From positions 1 to 34,409 of the forward strand of contig JAVVPL010000007.1 of NCBI GenBank assembly GCA_036655775.1: a stretch of DNA of 34,409 nt, written 5' to 3'. This document shows, piece after piece, positions 7,904 through 16,595 of the stretch. The position numbers and the translations under genes were made by a program. Each line of letters opens with the position of its first letter. The stretch's first letter is position 1. Below the pieces are notes generated by a model. The model made no database searches and had not been told where the DNA came from. It was given only the letters and a program-made list of their open reading frames with translations. The stretch comes from JAVVPL01 sp036655775. GTDB taxonomy: Bacteria > Bacteroidota > Bacteroidia > Bacteroidales > P3.

Positions 7904-8074
7904 ATTAAATTAAAAGGATAAATCGTAAAATATACCGCAGAGTTTTGTTTCTATGTTTATACCTATTATAAAGTTAGAAAAAGCCTTTGCTTATGCGAAT
8001 CCAAACATTTTATGGATTTTCTTGTGAATCGTATTTGTTCTATTAAACTTTAAATTTTTTAAATTATTTATACT
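7904..8074 (+). other. long leader region with hairpin and possible 24-codon ORF
   Basis: This stretch lies between the plus-strand -7 box and the PepSY-like gene. It contains an ATG-initiated ORF at 7953-8027 encoding 24 residues beginning MFIPIIKLEKAF. A hairpin AATCCA (7998-8003) / TGGATT (8013-8018) with a 9-nt loop lies inside the same stretch. No known riboswitch or small RNA family is recognisable. The ORF is short enough to arise by chance in AT-rich DNA. Confidence 0.3.
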
Positions 8075-8614
8075 ATGAAAAACACAATTTTGTTTTTATC
8101 CGCATTTATCTTTATCACCCTTAATCCCTTGCAAGCTAAAAATAAAAAAAATTCGGAAAGTCCAAAAATAGAAACTCCCGAAGTCGTAGTCAAAGCGTTT
8201 GCAAAATCGTTTCCCGAAGCCAAAGACATTTCTTGGACACAAACGCAAATAAACAAAAGTGATGGACAACTCAACAATACAGACACCTGGTTTTTTGCTA
8301 ATTTCACCAATAAAGACATGAAGCAAAGAGCCAAATATCATAACAATGCTTTGTATTCTGTGGAATTTGAACTAGAACCACAATATTATCCCACTAAAAT
8401 TGTTCAATATACTACCGACTCCATAGGTCTTAATTACAAAATTACACGCATGGTTATAGAACAAAAACAAAATAACAGTGTATATTTTATAGAAGTCAGT
8501 AGAGGAAAAAAGAAAAATTTTGAAAAAAAAGCATTCTATTTCACCATCAAAGGTGATTTTTTAAAGGAACTTCCCAGCGAAGAAGTTGCGCTTGATTTTC
8601 TCCGATTTTTATAA
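8075..8614 (+). CDS. secreted PepSY-like domain protein
   Basis: This 179-residue exported protein has a signal peptide of about 22 residues (cut after PLQA). It then carries a segment at about 35-60 (VVVKAFAKSFPEAKDISWTQ) typical of the PepSY-like family that Bacteroidota secrete in large numbers. The rest alternates short beta strands and is rich in Lys. Such proteins are thought to be periplasmic and bind or inhibit partners, but no defined function is established for this one. It lies alone: its stop is 5 nt before the TTTG element of the porW promoter, and the gene on its other side is divergent. Confidence 0.72.
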   Translation: MKNTILFLSAFIFITLNPLQAKNKKNSESPKIETPEVVVKAFAKSFPEAKDISWTQTQINKSDGQLNNTDTWFFANFTNKDMKQRAKYHNNALYSVEFELEPQYYPTKIVQYTTDSIGLNYKITRMVIEQKQNNSVYFIEVSRGKKKNFEKKAFYFTIKGDFLKELPSEEVALDFLRFL

Positions 8615-8619
8615 GCCGT

Positions 8620-8650
8620 TTTGTTTACACTATTTTTTTAAGTACATTTG
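8620..8650 (+). promoter_or_regulatory. promoter of porW-polA
   Basis: TTTG at 8620-8623, a 19-nt spacer and TACATTTG at 8643-8650 are a full Bacteroidota promoter. Transcription should start near 8655, about 25 nt before the TTG start codon at 8681. The in-frame stop TAA at 8651-8653 rules out any earlier start for the gene. Confidence 0.8.
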
Positions 8651-8680
8651 TAAAGCATTCTCACTCTAATACCGTACGAC

Positions 8681-11344
8681 TTGCGAACTACAAATTTAAA
8701 ACTTTCATGTATCTGCCTTTGCGCACTATGCTTGACCTTGGGTTGTTCTACCAAAAAAAACACCTTTGTTTCACGCAATTATCATAATTTAACATCCTAT
8801 TATAACGTCTATTGGAATGGAAGGGAAGCTTTACATGAAGGCGTTCAACTTTTGGCCGATCAAGAAGTGGATAATTATTATGAAATACTCCCCGTATATC
8901 AATTTGGCAGTATCACCGATACACAAATTACTGTCGAAAAAATGAATCGAGCCATCGAAAAAGCAACGACGGCAGTTAAAAAACATTCTATTTTAATTCG
9001 AGGGGTTGAATATGTCAAATTTATTGATGATGCCTATATTTTACTCGGCAAAGCTTTTTTTTATAAGCATCAGTTTAGTAAAGCCCGAATGGTTTTCAAT
9101 TATGTAGTTTCCGAATTTCCCAAAAACCCTGAAAAAAACGAAGCTCGTTTATGGGTTGCACGCACCTATATTCAAGAAAAAGAGTATGATATGGCTATTG
9201 CTTTGATCACAAAAGTACAGGCCGAAAAAAACTTATCTTCCTCTCTTCGCCGTGAATTGGCATTGACCTTTGCGGATTTTTATTTAGCCCAAAAACAATA
9301 TGAGCAAGCCATCCCTTATCTAGAAAAAGGAAAACAATTGACCAAGAATAAAGATTTTAAAAGCCGAATTAATTTTATATTAGGTCAAATAGAGCAATCG
9401 AAAGGGAATACACAAAAAGCCTATCTTTTATTTAAAGACTGTTTAAAAGCAAATCCACCTTTAGTGATGTCGTTTAATGCACGGCTCAATATTGCGCTAT
9501 GCTATGATAATAAAACCATGAATAGTGCCGACATTTCCAAAGAATTGTTGCGTATGCTTAAAGATTCTAAAAATGAACGAAATTTTGGCCGAATTTACTT
9601 TGTTTTGGCCGAAATTGCCTTTAAAGATAAAAATGAAAATTTAGCCGTGGAATATCTTAAAAAATCCATAGATGTGAGTGCACAAGATCCAGAAAGAATG
9701 CTTTCTTCTGCACTCCGTTTGTCGGAATATTTTTATGAATTACCTAATTTTATAGAAGCACAAAAATATTATGAAATTGCTTCAAAAGTTATAGACAAAA
9801 ACAATCCAGCATACTATATTGTGCAAAGCCGTTCCTTAAACTTAAATGAATTGGTAGGATATTATAATTCATTACAGGAAAATGATAGCCTTTTAGCAAT
9901 TATTAGGATGAGTCCTGCCGCTCAAGAAAAACAGGCGCAAAAATTAGCCGATGCGTATATCAAAAAATTGGCCGATGCAAAACTGAATAAAGGAACCAAT
10001 ACCAATAATACCGCAGGTATTACAGGACGTTCAAACTGGTATTTTTACAATGATCAAATTAAAAACGCGGGATATACCGAATTTATTCGTAAATGGGGAC
10101 GTCGTGAATTGGTCGATTTTTGGTTTTTAACCAATAAACCACCTCTATCGGCTTTACGAAATATGAATTATGGATTTGACGATGAAGAAACGCTTACCAA
10201 AGATACCATTAAAGAAAAAATAGTTGATCCTAAGGAAAAAGAATTCTATCTTAAAAGTATGACTTTACTTCCAAGCAAAAAGCAAAGTATAGATTCAGCC
10301 ATTGAAATTGCTTTATTTAATTTAGGCTATCTTTATTTTGAAAAATTAGGCGAATATGCTTTAGCTGAAGAAGCTTTGCTACGTCTTTTGAAAGACTTTC
10401 CCAATACAACATACAAACCCTCCGTTTATGAAAGTCTGTGCCGTATTTATAAAATAAATAAAAATACAGCCGCCTTTACTAAGTATGCGCAACTTTTAGC
10501 AAACAATTATGCAGGGAGCGAACATGATCAGCGAATTAACGATCCCCAATACAATGAAAAATTACAAGCCAACGCCCAAAAAGTAAATAATTTGTACGAG
10601 TCGGTGTATCATTTTTTTGAACAAAATGCCTCTACCGAAGCTTTGGCATTGATCGCCGAAATAGAAAATACATATCCTATTAATAATTTCAAGCCCCAAC
10701 TGTTGTATTTAAAAGCAATTTCCGAAGGACGGATTCAAGGAGTTAGCGCGATGACTCCATCTCTTGAATTGTTTTTGAAATTATATCCCAAACATGAATT
10801 AGCAGAAAGGGTGAAAAGCTTGCTCGATTTGGCTCAATCTGGCGTTTCATTTGCCAAAGTGGAAAAAGATATACCCCTTGCCGAAAATACGACCAGTGTC
10901 CCTGCCGAAACAACAAATGAAACACCTAAAGACACATTGGCCTCTGCAGAAAACATAATCAAAAAAAACGCACCTCAATTCGTACTTCAAAACAATAAAC
11001 CTCAATTTGTAATTGCACTTATTGCAAAAGAAAAAATAAATCCAGATGTATTGAAAATAAAAATTTCCGATTTTAATCGTAAATTTTTCAAAAAAAGCAA
11101 ATTAAGTATTAATCTTAGTGAATTTGACGAAAAATTTATACAAGTGGAAATTACCGAATTTAAAAATGCACAAGAAGCCTTAATTTATTATCAAAATTTT
11201 TCAACCAACGACTATGTTTTTGGTGTTGTAGAAGCCACAGATAAATATATTTTTGTTATCAATGCACACAATTATTCTCTTTTGCAATCCTCTAAAAACA
11301 TAGAAGCCTATATGACTTTTTTCAAAACCAAATATCTTAAATAA
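8681..11344 (+). CDS. porW: T9SS/gliding-motility lipoprotein PorW/SprE
   Basis: This 887-residue outer-membrane lipoprotein belongs to the PorW (SprE) family, required for type IX protein secretion and, in gliders, motility. The lipobox TLGC ends at C22, followed by STKKN and the family-typical stretch YHNLTSYYNVYWNGREAL. Several tetratricopeptide-like helical repeats fill residues of about 115-400 and 540-620. A conserved C-terminal domain follows the low-complexity Thr/Glu/Pro region near 730-760 and covers the last 110 or so residues. Translation must start at TTG: the frame is closed by TAA at 8651, the promoter starts the mRNA near 8655, and the first in-frame ATG falls far inside the protein. 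polA begins 5 nt after the stop, so the two are probably co-transcribed. The two T9SS cargo proteins in this window are its likely clients. Confidence 0.92.
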   Translation: MRTTNLKLSCICLCALCLTLGCSTKKNTFVSRNYHNLTSYYNVYWNGREALHEGVQLLADQEVDNYYEILPVYQFGSITDTQITVEKMNRAIEKATTAVKKHSILIRGVEYVKFIDDAYILLGKAFFYKHQFSKARMVFNYVVSEFPKNPEKNEARLWVARTYIQEKEYDMAIALITKVQAEKNLSSSLRRELALTFADFYLAQKQYEQAIPYLEKGKQLTKNKDFKSRINFILGQIEQSKGNTQKAYLLFKDCLKANPPLVMSFNARLNIALCYDNKTMNSADISKELLRMLKDSKNERNFGRIYFVLAEIAFKDKNENLAVEYLKKSIDVSAQDPERMLSSALRLSEYFYELPNFIEAQKYYEIASKVIDKNNPAYYIVQSRSLNLNELVGYYNSLQENDSLLAIIRMSPAAQEKQAQKLADAYIKKLADAKLNKGTNTNNTAGITGRSNWYFYNDQIKNAGYTEFIRKWGRRELVDFWFLTNKPPLSALRNMNYGFDDEETLTKDTIKEKIVDPKEKEFYLKSMTLLPSKKQSIDSAIEIALFNLGYLYFEKLGEYALAEEALLRLLKDFPNTTYKPSVYESLCRIYKINKNTAAFTKYAQLLANNYAGSEHDQRINDPQYNEKLQANAQKVNNLYESVYHFFEQNASTEALALIAEIENTYPINNFKPQLLYLKAISEGRIQGVSAMTPSLELFLKLYPKHELAERVKSLLDLAQSGVSFAKVEKDIPLAENTTSVPAETTNETPKDTLASAENIIKKNAPQFVLQNNKPQFVIALIAKEKINPDVLKIKISDFNRKFFKKSKLSINLSEFDEKFIQVEITEFKNAQEALIYYQNFSTNDYVFGVVEATDKYIFVINAHNYSLLQSSKNIEAYMTFFKTKYLK

Positions 11345-11349
11345 GCATT

Positions 11350-14199
11350 ATGGCAGAACCTAAAAAACTTTTTTTACTTGATGCAATGGCGCTTATTTAT
11401 CGCGCTTATTTTGCATTGAATAAAAATCCGAGAATAAATTCAAAAGGCTTCAATACTTCCGCTATTTTAGGGTTTGTCAATACACTTTTTGAAGTTCTTC
11501 GCACCGAAAACCCCTCTCATATTGGCGTGGCTTTTGATACCTTCGCTCCCACGGCAAGGCATTTAGAATTTGCCGATTATAAAGCCAATAGAGAAAAAAT
11601 GCCCGAAGATATTGGCTTATCCATTCCCCTGATTCAAGAGTTGCTTCATGCAATGGATATTCCTGTTTTATTTGTAGATGGCTACGAAGCCGATGATGTA
11701 ATAGGAACCTTAGCAAAAAAAGCCGAAAAAGAAGGATTTATCACCTATATGATGACCCCTGATAAGGATTTTGGACAAATTGTAGATGAGCATATTTTCA
11801 TGTATAAACCTTCTCGAATGGGAAATGGCGTAGAAATTATGGGTATTCAAGAAGTGTGTGCACGTTTTGGAATTCAACGTCCCACCCAAGTGATCGATAT
11901 GTTAGGCTTATGGGGCGATGCCGCCGATAATATTCCAGGAGTACCTGGCGTTGGCGAAGTAACCGCACGCAAACTACTTGCACAATTTGATACAATTGAA
12001 AATATGCTTGCCAATAGTGCGCAAATTACCAATGAAAAATTGCGTGCCAAAATAGAAGCCAATAAGGAAAAAGCCATTGCTTCTAAAAGTTTAGCCACTA
12101 TTTTATTAGATGTCCCCATTGAATTTTCTGCTGAGAATTTACGTATTGGGAAACCCAATTTTACAAGTTTAGAATCAATTTTAAATGAACTTGAATTACG
12201 CAGTTTTAGTAATCGTATTTTTGCTTACTACAAATCGCAAGGAATAGTAACTCCTGAAGCCACTACAGACAACAAGCAAGCCTTCCCCCTTAGTGAAGCT
12301 GCCAAAAAATCAAGTAAACCCATTGCAGCTCCAATACCCGATTTATTTAGTAATCTTTCGTCTCAAGATACAGATCCGAATAGCCTAGAACTAAGCGTAG
12401 AATTACCTAGAGAAATGGCTCTCGACAAAGCACTTTGTCATTATACCTGCCTACATACGTCAGAAGAAGCAATCCAAACGCTGCAAAGTATTCCGAACGA
12501 TTCCAATTCGGCTTTTTATTTATGGAGTTCTACAAGCGAATATAGGCATGCAAAAATTCTCAGTTTTGCCTTTACCAAAAACGAAGACGAGGTTTTTTAT
12601 ATTGACTGTACACTTTGGGAAAAAGCCGATCTGCAAACCATTTTTAAATTGTATTTTGAAGAATTATCGATACAAAAAATCACACACGAATTAAAAAACC
12701 AACTGCATCTTTTAGACTCTTTCAACATTGATTTTAAAGGATTAGCCGAAGATGTGCAAATAGCACATTATCTCATTTCACCAGAAAGCAATCACGAGCT
12801 CGAACGCTTAGCTTCCAAATACCTTCAATTCCAGATTCAAAGTGCACTTTCTTTTGCCAAGATAAAACCTGACAATAGACAAGCTTTTGCGAGCCTTTTG
12901 AGTTGTGAGCGAGCCTTAGCTGCCAAACGATTATACACACTCTTTAAAAGAGAGCATTGGTCGGAAGATATCAATAATTTGTATACCCAAGTAGAAATGC
13001 CTCTAGTATTTGTACTTTGCAATATGGAAAGAGAAGGGGTTAAAATTCAAACGCAGGCATTAGCCGATTTCGGAACACACTTAAGAGAACAGTTGGCCAA
13101 TTTAGAGCAAGAAATATTTACCTTAGCTGGCGAGGCTTTCAATATTGCTTCGCCCAAACAATTGGGAGAAATTTTATTCGATAAATTAGCGATCACCGAA
13201 AAGCCCAAACATACCAAAACCAAACAATATTCTACCGCTGAAGACGTATTACAAAAATTAATACACAAACATCCTATTGTGGCACTTGTGCTGCAATATC
13301 GCTCCATCAGCAAACTCAATTCCACTTATGTGGAAGCCCTTCCTTTGTTAATTGATCCCCTAAGCGGTCATATTCACACCACGTACAACCAAGCAAACAC
13401 CGTCACGGGACGTTTGAGTTCACAAAATCCAAATTTACAAAATATTCCCATTCGTACCGAAATGGGAAAAGAAATTCGACGTGCATTTATACCCAATACG
13501 CCAGAGGATTTTCTTTTAGCAGCCGATTATTCACAAGTGGAATTACGAATTATTGCCCACCTAAGTCAAGACAAAATTATGCTTGACGACTTTTTGCAAG
13601 CACACGATATTCATTCCGCCACCGCAGCCAATGTTTTTGGCATACCTATTAAGGAAGTAACATCCCCTATGCGAAGATCCGCAAAAATGGTGAACTTTGG
13701 AATTATCTATGGCATTTCTGCTTTTGGATTGTCCGAACGCTTAGGAATTGGGCGCAAAGAGGCCGCAGAACTCATTGAAAAATATTTTGAAAAATATCAA
13801 GGGATCTCTCAATATATGCAAGCAAGTATTGAGAAGGCACGGGAATTAGGCTATGTTGAAACGATGTTGCACCGACGAAGATACCTGCCCGATATTAACT
13901 CTTCCAATGCAATAGTGCGAGGTTTTGCAGAACGCAATGCAATCAATGCCCCTATACAAGGCTCTTCTGCCGATATGATAAAAATTGCCATGGTCAATAT
14001 TGACAAAGCTTTTCGCGAAAAGAATTTGCAATCAAAAATGATACTTCAAGTGCATGATGAACTTATTTGCAATGTAGTATCCGCAGAAAAAGAGCAAGTC
14101 AAAAATATTGTTGAAACTCAAATGCGCAATGCCTTTACCCTTTCTATTCCCTTAGAAGTAGATCTCAAATTTGGCAAAAATTGGTTGGAAGCTCACTAA
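11350..14199 (+). CDS. polA: DNA polymerase I, proofreading domain apparently inactive
   Basis: A 949-residue family A polymerase for Okazaki-fragment processing and repair. Residues 1-300 form the 5'-3' exonuclease (D11, AFDTF at 61-65, EADDVIG at 113-119, TPDKDFGQIV at 136-145, and the helix-hairpin-helix GVPGVGEVTARKLL). Polymerase motifs are complete: A at 726-733 (DYSQVELR), B at 775-788 (with K779, F783, Y787) and C at 901-904 (VHDE, D903). The middle domain at about 385-535 still aligns to the 3'-5' exonuclease but lacks its catalytic acids. The AFDTE motif reads AFYLWS (388-393), the second-motif Asp is Q451, and the YAAEDAD motif has become LLSCERA (516-522). The enzyme should therefore polymerise and remove primers but not proofread. 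It is cytoplasmic and lies 5 nt after porW. Confidence 0.97.
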   Translation: MAEPKKLFLLDAMALIYRAYFALNKNPRINSKGFNTSAILGFVNTLFEVLRTENPSHIGVAFDTFAPTARHLEFADYKANREKMPEDIGLSIPLIQELLHAMDIPVLFVDGYEADDVIGTLAKKAEKEGFITYMMTPDKDFGQIVDEHIFMYKPSRMGNGVEIMGIQEVCARFGIQRPTQVIDMLGLWGDAADNIPGVPGVGEVTARKLLAQFDTIENMLANSAQITNEKLRAKIEANKEKAIASKSLATILLDVPIEFSAENLRIGKPNFTSLESILNELELRSFSNRIFAYYKSQGIVTPEATTDNKQAFPLSEAAKKSSKPIAAPIPDLFSNLSSQDTDPNSLELSVELPREMALDKALCHYTCLHTSEEAIQTLQSIPNDSNSAFYLWSSTSEYRHAKILSFAFTKNEDEVFYIDCTLWEKADLQTIFKLYFEELSIQKITHELKNQLHLLDSFNIDFKGLAEDVQIAHYLISPESNHELERLASKYLQFQIQSALSFAKIKPDNRQAFASLLSCERALAAKRLYTLFKREHWSEDINNLYTQVEMPLVFVLCNMEREGVKIQTQALADFGTHLREQLANLEQEIFTLAGEAFNIASPKQLGEILFDKLAITEKPKHTKTKQYSTAEDVLQKLIHKHPIVALVLQYRSISKLNSTYVEALPLLIDPLSGHIHTTYNQANTVTGRLSSQNPNLQNIPIRTEMGKEIRRAFIPNTPEDFLLAADYSQVELRIIAHLSQDKIMLDDFLQAHDIHSATAANVFGIPIKEVTSPMRRSAKMVNFGIIYGISAFGLSERLGIGRKEAAELIEKYFEKYQGISQYMQASIEKARELGYVETMLHRRRYLPDINSSNAIVRGFAERNAINAPIQGSSADMIKIAMVNIDKAFREKNLQSKMILQVHDELICNVVSAEKEQVKNIVETQMRNAFTLSIPLEVDLKFGKNWLEAH

Positions 14200-14233
14200 A
14201 AACAGCGCTTAACAAAAAACAAAATCACAAAGA

Positions 14234-14653
14234 TCAGGTGCACGCATTCACCAAATCTCTTTCAAAACCTCGTGAAATAGCATAGAGTTTTCCTTTTTTT
14301 TCAACAATCTCATGTAATACCTTCAAATACTCGTCTTCATCTATTTCGCTCAAACCCATACGCACACAAGTATCACTAAGTTGTTTTGACTTTAAACCCA
14401 ACTTAATTTTGATTTTTCCCCATTGTTTAATCCGAAATTTACCGCGCGAATAGGCGCGAGCAAAACGTTCTTCATTCACAAAATCTTCAATAATAAGTTG
14501 GGTCAAGGCTTGTTCTATCTCATCCTCTCGCAAACCCAATTCGTATGCCCTCTGCCTAACTTCCACTTGTGCTCGTTCTTGATACGCACAATAGCGGCGT
14601 AATTTTTCGAGACCTTGACTGAAGGTATAGACTATGGGGGTGTTGGGTTTCAT
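14234..14653 (-). CDS. recX: regulatory protein RecX
   Basis: RecX binds RecA filaments and restrains recombination. This 139-residue protein shows the RecX core: LEKLRRYCAYQERAQVEVRQ near residues 15-34, IIEDFVNEERFARAYSRGKFR in the centre, and WGKIKIKLGLKSKQLS after it. These are the three-helix repeats of the family. It is a little shorter than many RecX proteins, mainly at the C-terminus. It begins 18 nt after the stop of the C1 peptidase gene on the same strand, so it is probably read from the palindromic promoter at 15918-15959. recA itself is not in the window. Its 3' end converges with polA. Confidence 0.93.
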   Translation of the reverse strand: MKPNTPIVYTFSQGLEKLRRYCAYQERAQVEVRQRAYELGLREDEIEQALTQLIIEDFVNEERFARAYSRGKFRIKQWGKIKIKLGLKSKQLSDTCVRMGLSEIDEDEYLKVLHEIVEKKGKLYAISRGFERDLVNACT

Positions 14654-14671
14654 GCAAAAAGAGAAAACAAA

Positions 14672-15877
14672 TTATTTAATATTCAATTTTTTGCGCATCT
14701 CTGAACTAAGAGCTTTTTTATTGATCATAATATCCAGGGTTTTGCTACGGAAATAGGGTTTTGACATATAGATATATCCTTGGTAGGGATTGTCAATATC
14801 CCAAGAATTTTTTATTTTAAAATATTCAGTTCCATTTTGATCTTTGACTATACCTACAAGGTGCATTCCATGATCGTCTGTTGAATTGTAATTATCATAT
14901 CCCTTTTGACGTTCTACTTGATCAATCTCTTTTTCTTTTACAATTTTTGTAAATTTATACGCTTCGGCCTTACGCTCTTTGTCGGACATGCTTTCCCATT
15001 TATCTCGATCGGTTCCTTTTAAATCGCCATTTTCTTCATCTGGAATAATGGCCACACCATTTTTCCATGAAAATCCTTTTTCGCTAACATCTCCACCCCA
15101 AACCATTGTATATCCTTGTTTAATTGAGTTTTCGGCAATCGCTTGTAATTCATCTAAAGGTACATTATAGGCCGTACCGTTGTTCCAATTGTCGGACACA
15201 TCCATAATATAGGAGGTGTAAAAAGGATGATGTGTAAAAGAAGTAATTTTGATATAATCATCAGGATTAAGACCCAATTCATCGGCATACGTACGAGGTG
15301 TGTATTTTTTGCCTTTGTAGGTAAATTCGGTAGGTGCTTGTCCTAAATAGGTATCCAAAATGCCTTTGTAAGCATTACGCCACACAGGAGTCAATTCTTT
15401 TCCTTTAACTACCGAAGCCAAAAAATCGGAAAGTAAACGGTCCATTTCAGAGTGATTGTGTTTGGGTTCTCCGTAATTTAAACCTGCAAAAACAGTATCG
15501 GGCACTATACCTACTGTACGCCAAACATAAATTACATCATTACTAGCACCTCCTGTTGGGAAAGCCGTGTTTCCATGATAGCGCACATATTTGTCACCTT
15601 TGGCCAAATAACTATGGTACACAGTAAACATCTCAGATAAATCAAATTCACCTTTGCCCACACGAAGTAGTTCTGACTCCAAAAAAGAAAGAGCAGAAAA
15701 ACTCCAACAAGTACCCGAACGAAATTGATTTTTGACTGAAGTAACTGGAAGTTCTTTGATTATAGAAAATTCATAGACTTTTTTATTGGCAGAATCTTTT
15801 TTTACCTCTTGGGCATTTAATTGAAAAACCGAAAAGACAAGTATCAGTATACTTGTGAATGAAAGTATTCGTTTCAT
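14672..15877 (-). CDS. exported C1-family cysteine peptidase (aminopeptidase C/bleomycin hydrolase type)
   Basis: A 401-residue cysteine peptidase with a cleavable signal peptide (MKRILSFTSILILVFSVFQLNA, cut before Q23), hence periplasmic or surface-exposed. Papain-fold catalytic residues are clear: oxyanion Q51, nucleophile C57 in SGTCWSFSA, H339 in DDHGMHLVG and N357 in KNSWD. The layout resembles the C1B branch (bleomycin hydrolase, PepC), which trims peptides from the N-terminus and is usually cytoplasmic. The signal peptide is therefore the distinguishing feature, shared by other Bacteroidota homologues. It probably digests imported or cell-wall-derived peptides; the S9 peptidase at 20652 may do related work. 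It starts about 36 nt after the predicted transcription start within the palindrome, and recX follows by 18 nt. Confidence 0.9.
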   Translation of the reverse strand: MKRILSFTSILILVFSVFQLNAQEVKKDSANKKVYEFSIIKELPVTSVKNQFRSGTCWSFSALSFLESELLRVGKGEFDLSEMFTVYHSYLAKGDKYVRYHGNTAFPTGGASNDVIYVWRTVGIVPDTVFAGLNYGEPKHNHSEMDRLLSDFLASVVKGKELTPVWRNAYKGILDTYLGQAPTEFTYKGKKYTPRTYADELGLNPDDYIKITSFTHHPFYTSYIMDVSDNWNNGTAYNVPLDELQAIAENSIKQGYTMVWGGDVSEKGFSWKNGVAIIPDEENGDLKGTDRDKWESMSDKERKAEAYKFTKIVKEKEIDQVERQKGYDNYNSTDDHGMHLVGIVKDQNGTEYFKIKNSWDIDNPYQGYIYMSKPYFRSKTLDIMINKKALSSEMRKKLNIK

Positions 15878-15917
15878 AATAATATTATTTTGTTGTTTAT
15901 ATATTCGTTATTAATTG

Positions 15918-15959
15918 GCAAATGTACATAAATTTTTGCAAAATTTTATGTACATTTGC
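15918..15959. promoter_or_regulatory. 42-bp near-perfect palindrome with divergent -7 boxes
   Basis: Arms GCAAATGTACATAAA (15918-15932) and TTTATGTACATTTGC (15945-15959) are perfectly complementary. The centre TTTTGCAAAA (15934-15943) is itself a palindrome, so 20 of 21 base pairs match. TACATTTG, a perfect -7 box, is present on the plus strand at 15951-15958 (for the PASTA gene, start near 15963) and on the minus strand at 15926-15919 (for the peptidase-recX pair, start near 15914). No TTTG lies at the usual 19-21 nt on either strand; a TTTTTG lies 12 nt upstream on the plus strand, and the minus strand has TTTTG at the same distance. Confidence 0.75.
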
Positions 15960-15976
15960 ATACAAATATTAAAAAT

Positions 15977-16582
15977 ATGACTTGGAGTGATTTTTTAAAG
16001 ACTAAAACTGCATGGAAACAAATAGGTATTATGTTTCTTATTTGCATCTTTATCGTTGTAGCGAGTTTACTTTCTTTACGTTGGTTTACACGTCATGGGC
16101 AAGCTATCAAAGTACCAGATTTTTCAGGACGAACTTTAGAAGATATTGCATTTTTGGAAGATCAATTTGATTTTACGTTTGAAATTCGAGATTCCATATT
16201 TGACCCACACAAAAAACCAGGCACCATTATTGGACAATCGCCACTACCCAATTCCACAGTCAAAAAAGGACGTAATTTTTATTTAGTTGTAGCTGCAAGT
16301 ATTCCCTCTTCAATCAATATGCCCAATTTGATCGATCTATCTTTTCGACAAGCTTCCGCTTTGCTCGAAACTTATGGGCTTGAGCTAGGCAACGTAAGCT
16401 ATGAAGCCTCCTCGGCCAAAAATGCTGTTTTGAGTCAAACCTATCAAGGCCATACCATAGAGCCTGGTGAAGTAATTCAAAGAGGTTCCTCCATTGGACT
16501 TGTATTAGGAAGTGGAGAAGGGGAACCTGAAATTGTTTCCGATTCTTCAATGAATGCGGAAAACGGACTTGAAACAGAATAA
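15977..16582 (+). CDS. single-pass membrane protein with two PASTA domains
   Basis: The 201-residue protein has a short cytoplasmic N-terminus, one transmembrane helix at about residues 17-36 and two PASTA domains facing the periplasm (about 43-108 and 112-180). An acidic tail follows. PASTA domains bind peptidoglycan fragments or beta-lactam-like ligands. Here no kinase or penicillin-binding domain is attached, a form common in Bacteroidota, so a wall-sensing or scaffold role is inference. The start is the ATG at 15977. An in-frame TTG at 15956 lies within the -7 box of the promoter at 15951-15958 and cannot be in the transcript. The T9SS cargo gene follows 13 nt after the stop. Confidence 0.88.
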   Translation: MTWSDFLKTKTAWKQIGIMFLICIFIVVASLLSLRWFTRHGQAIKVPDFSGRTLEDIAFLEDQFDFTFEIRDSIFDPHKKPGTIIGQSPLPNSTVKKGRNFYLVVAASIPSSINMPNLIDLSFRQASALLETYGLELGNVSYEASSAKNAVLSQTYQGHTIEPGEVIQRGSSIGLVLGSGEGEPEIVSDSSMNAENGLETE

Positions 16583-16595
16583 AAATTAGGTGTCT

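Noticed and set aside
10743..11000. Low-complexity region in porW as a frameshift or insertion
   Set aside because: The frame is continuous and PorW/SprE proteins normally have a variable linker before the C-terminal domain.
15918..15959. Possible XerCD dif recombination site
   Set aside because: The arms contain CATAA and TTATG as in dif, but 14 bp separate them instead of 6-8, and the element fits divergent promoters better.
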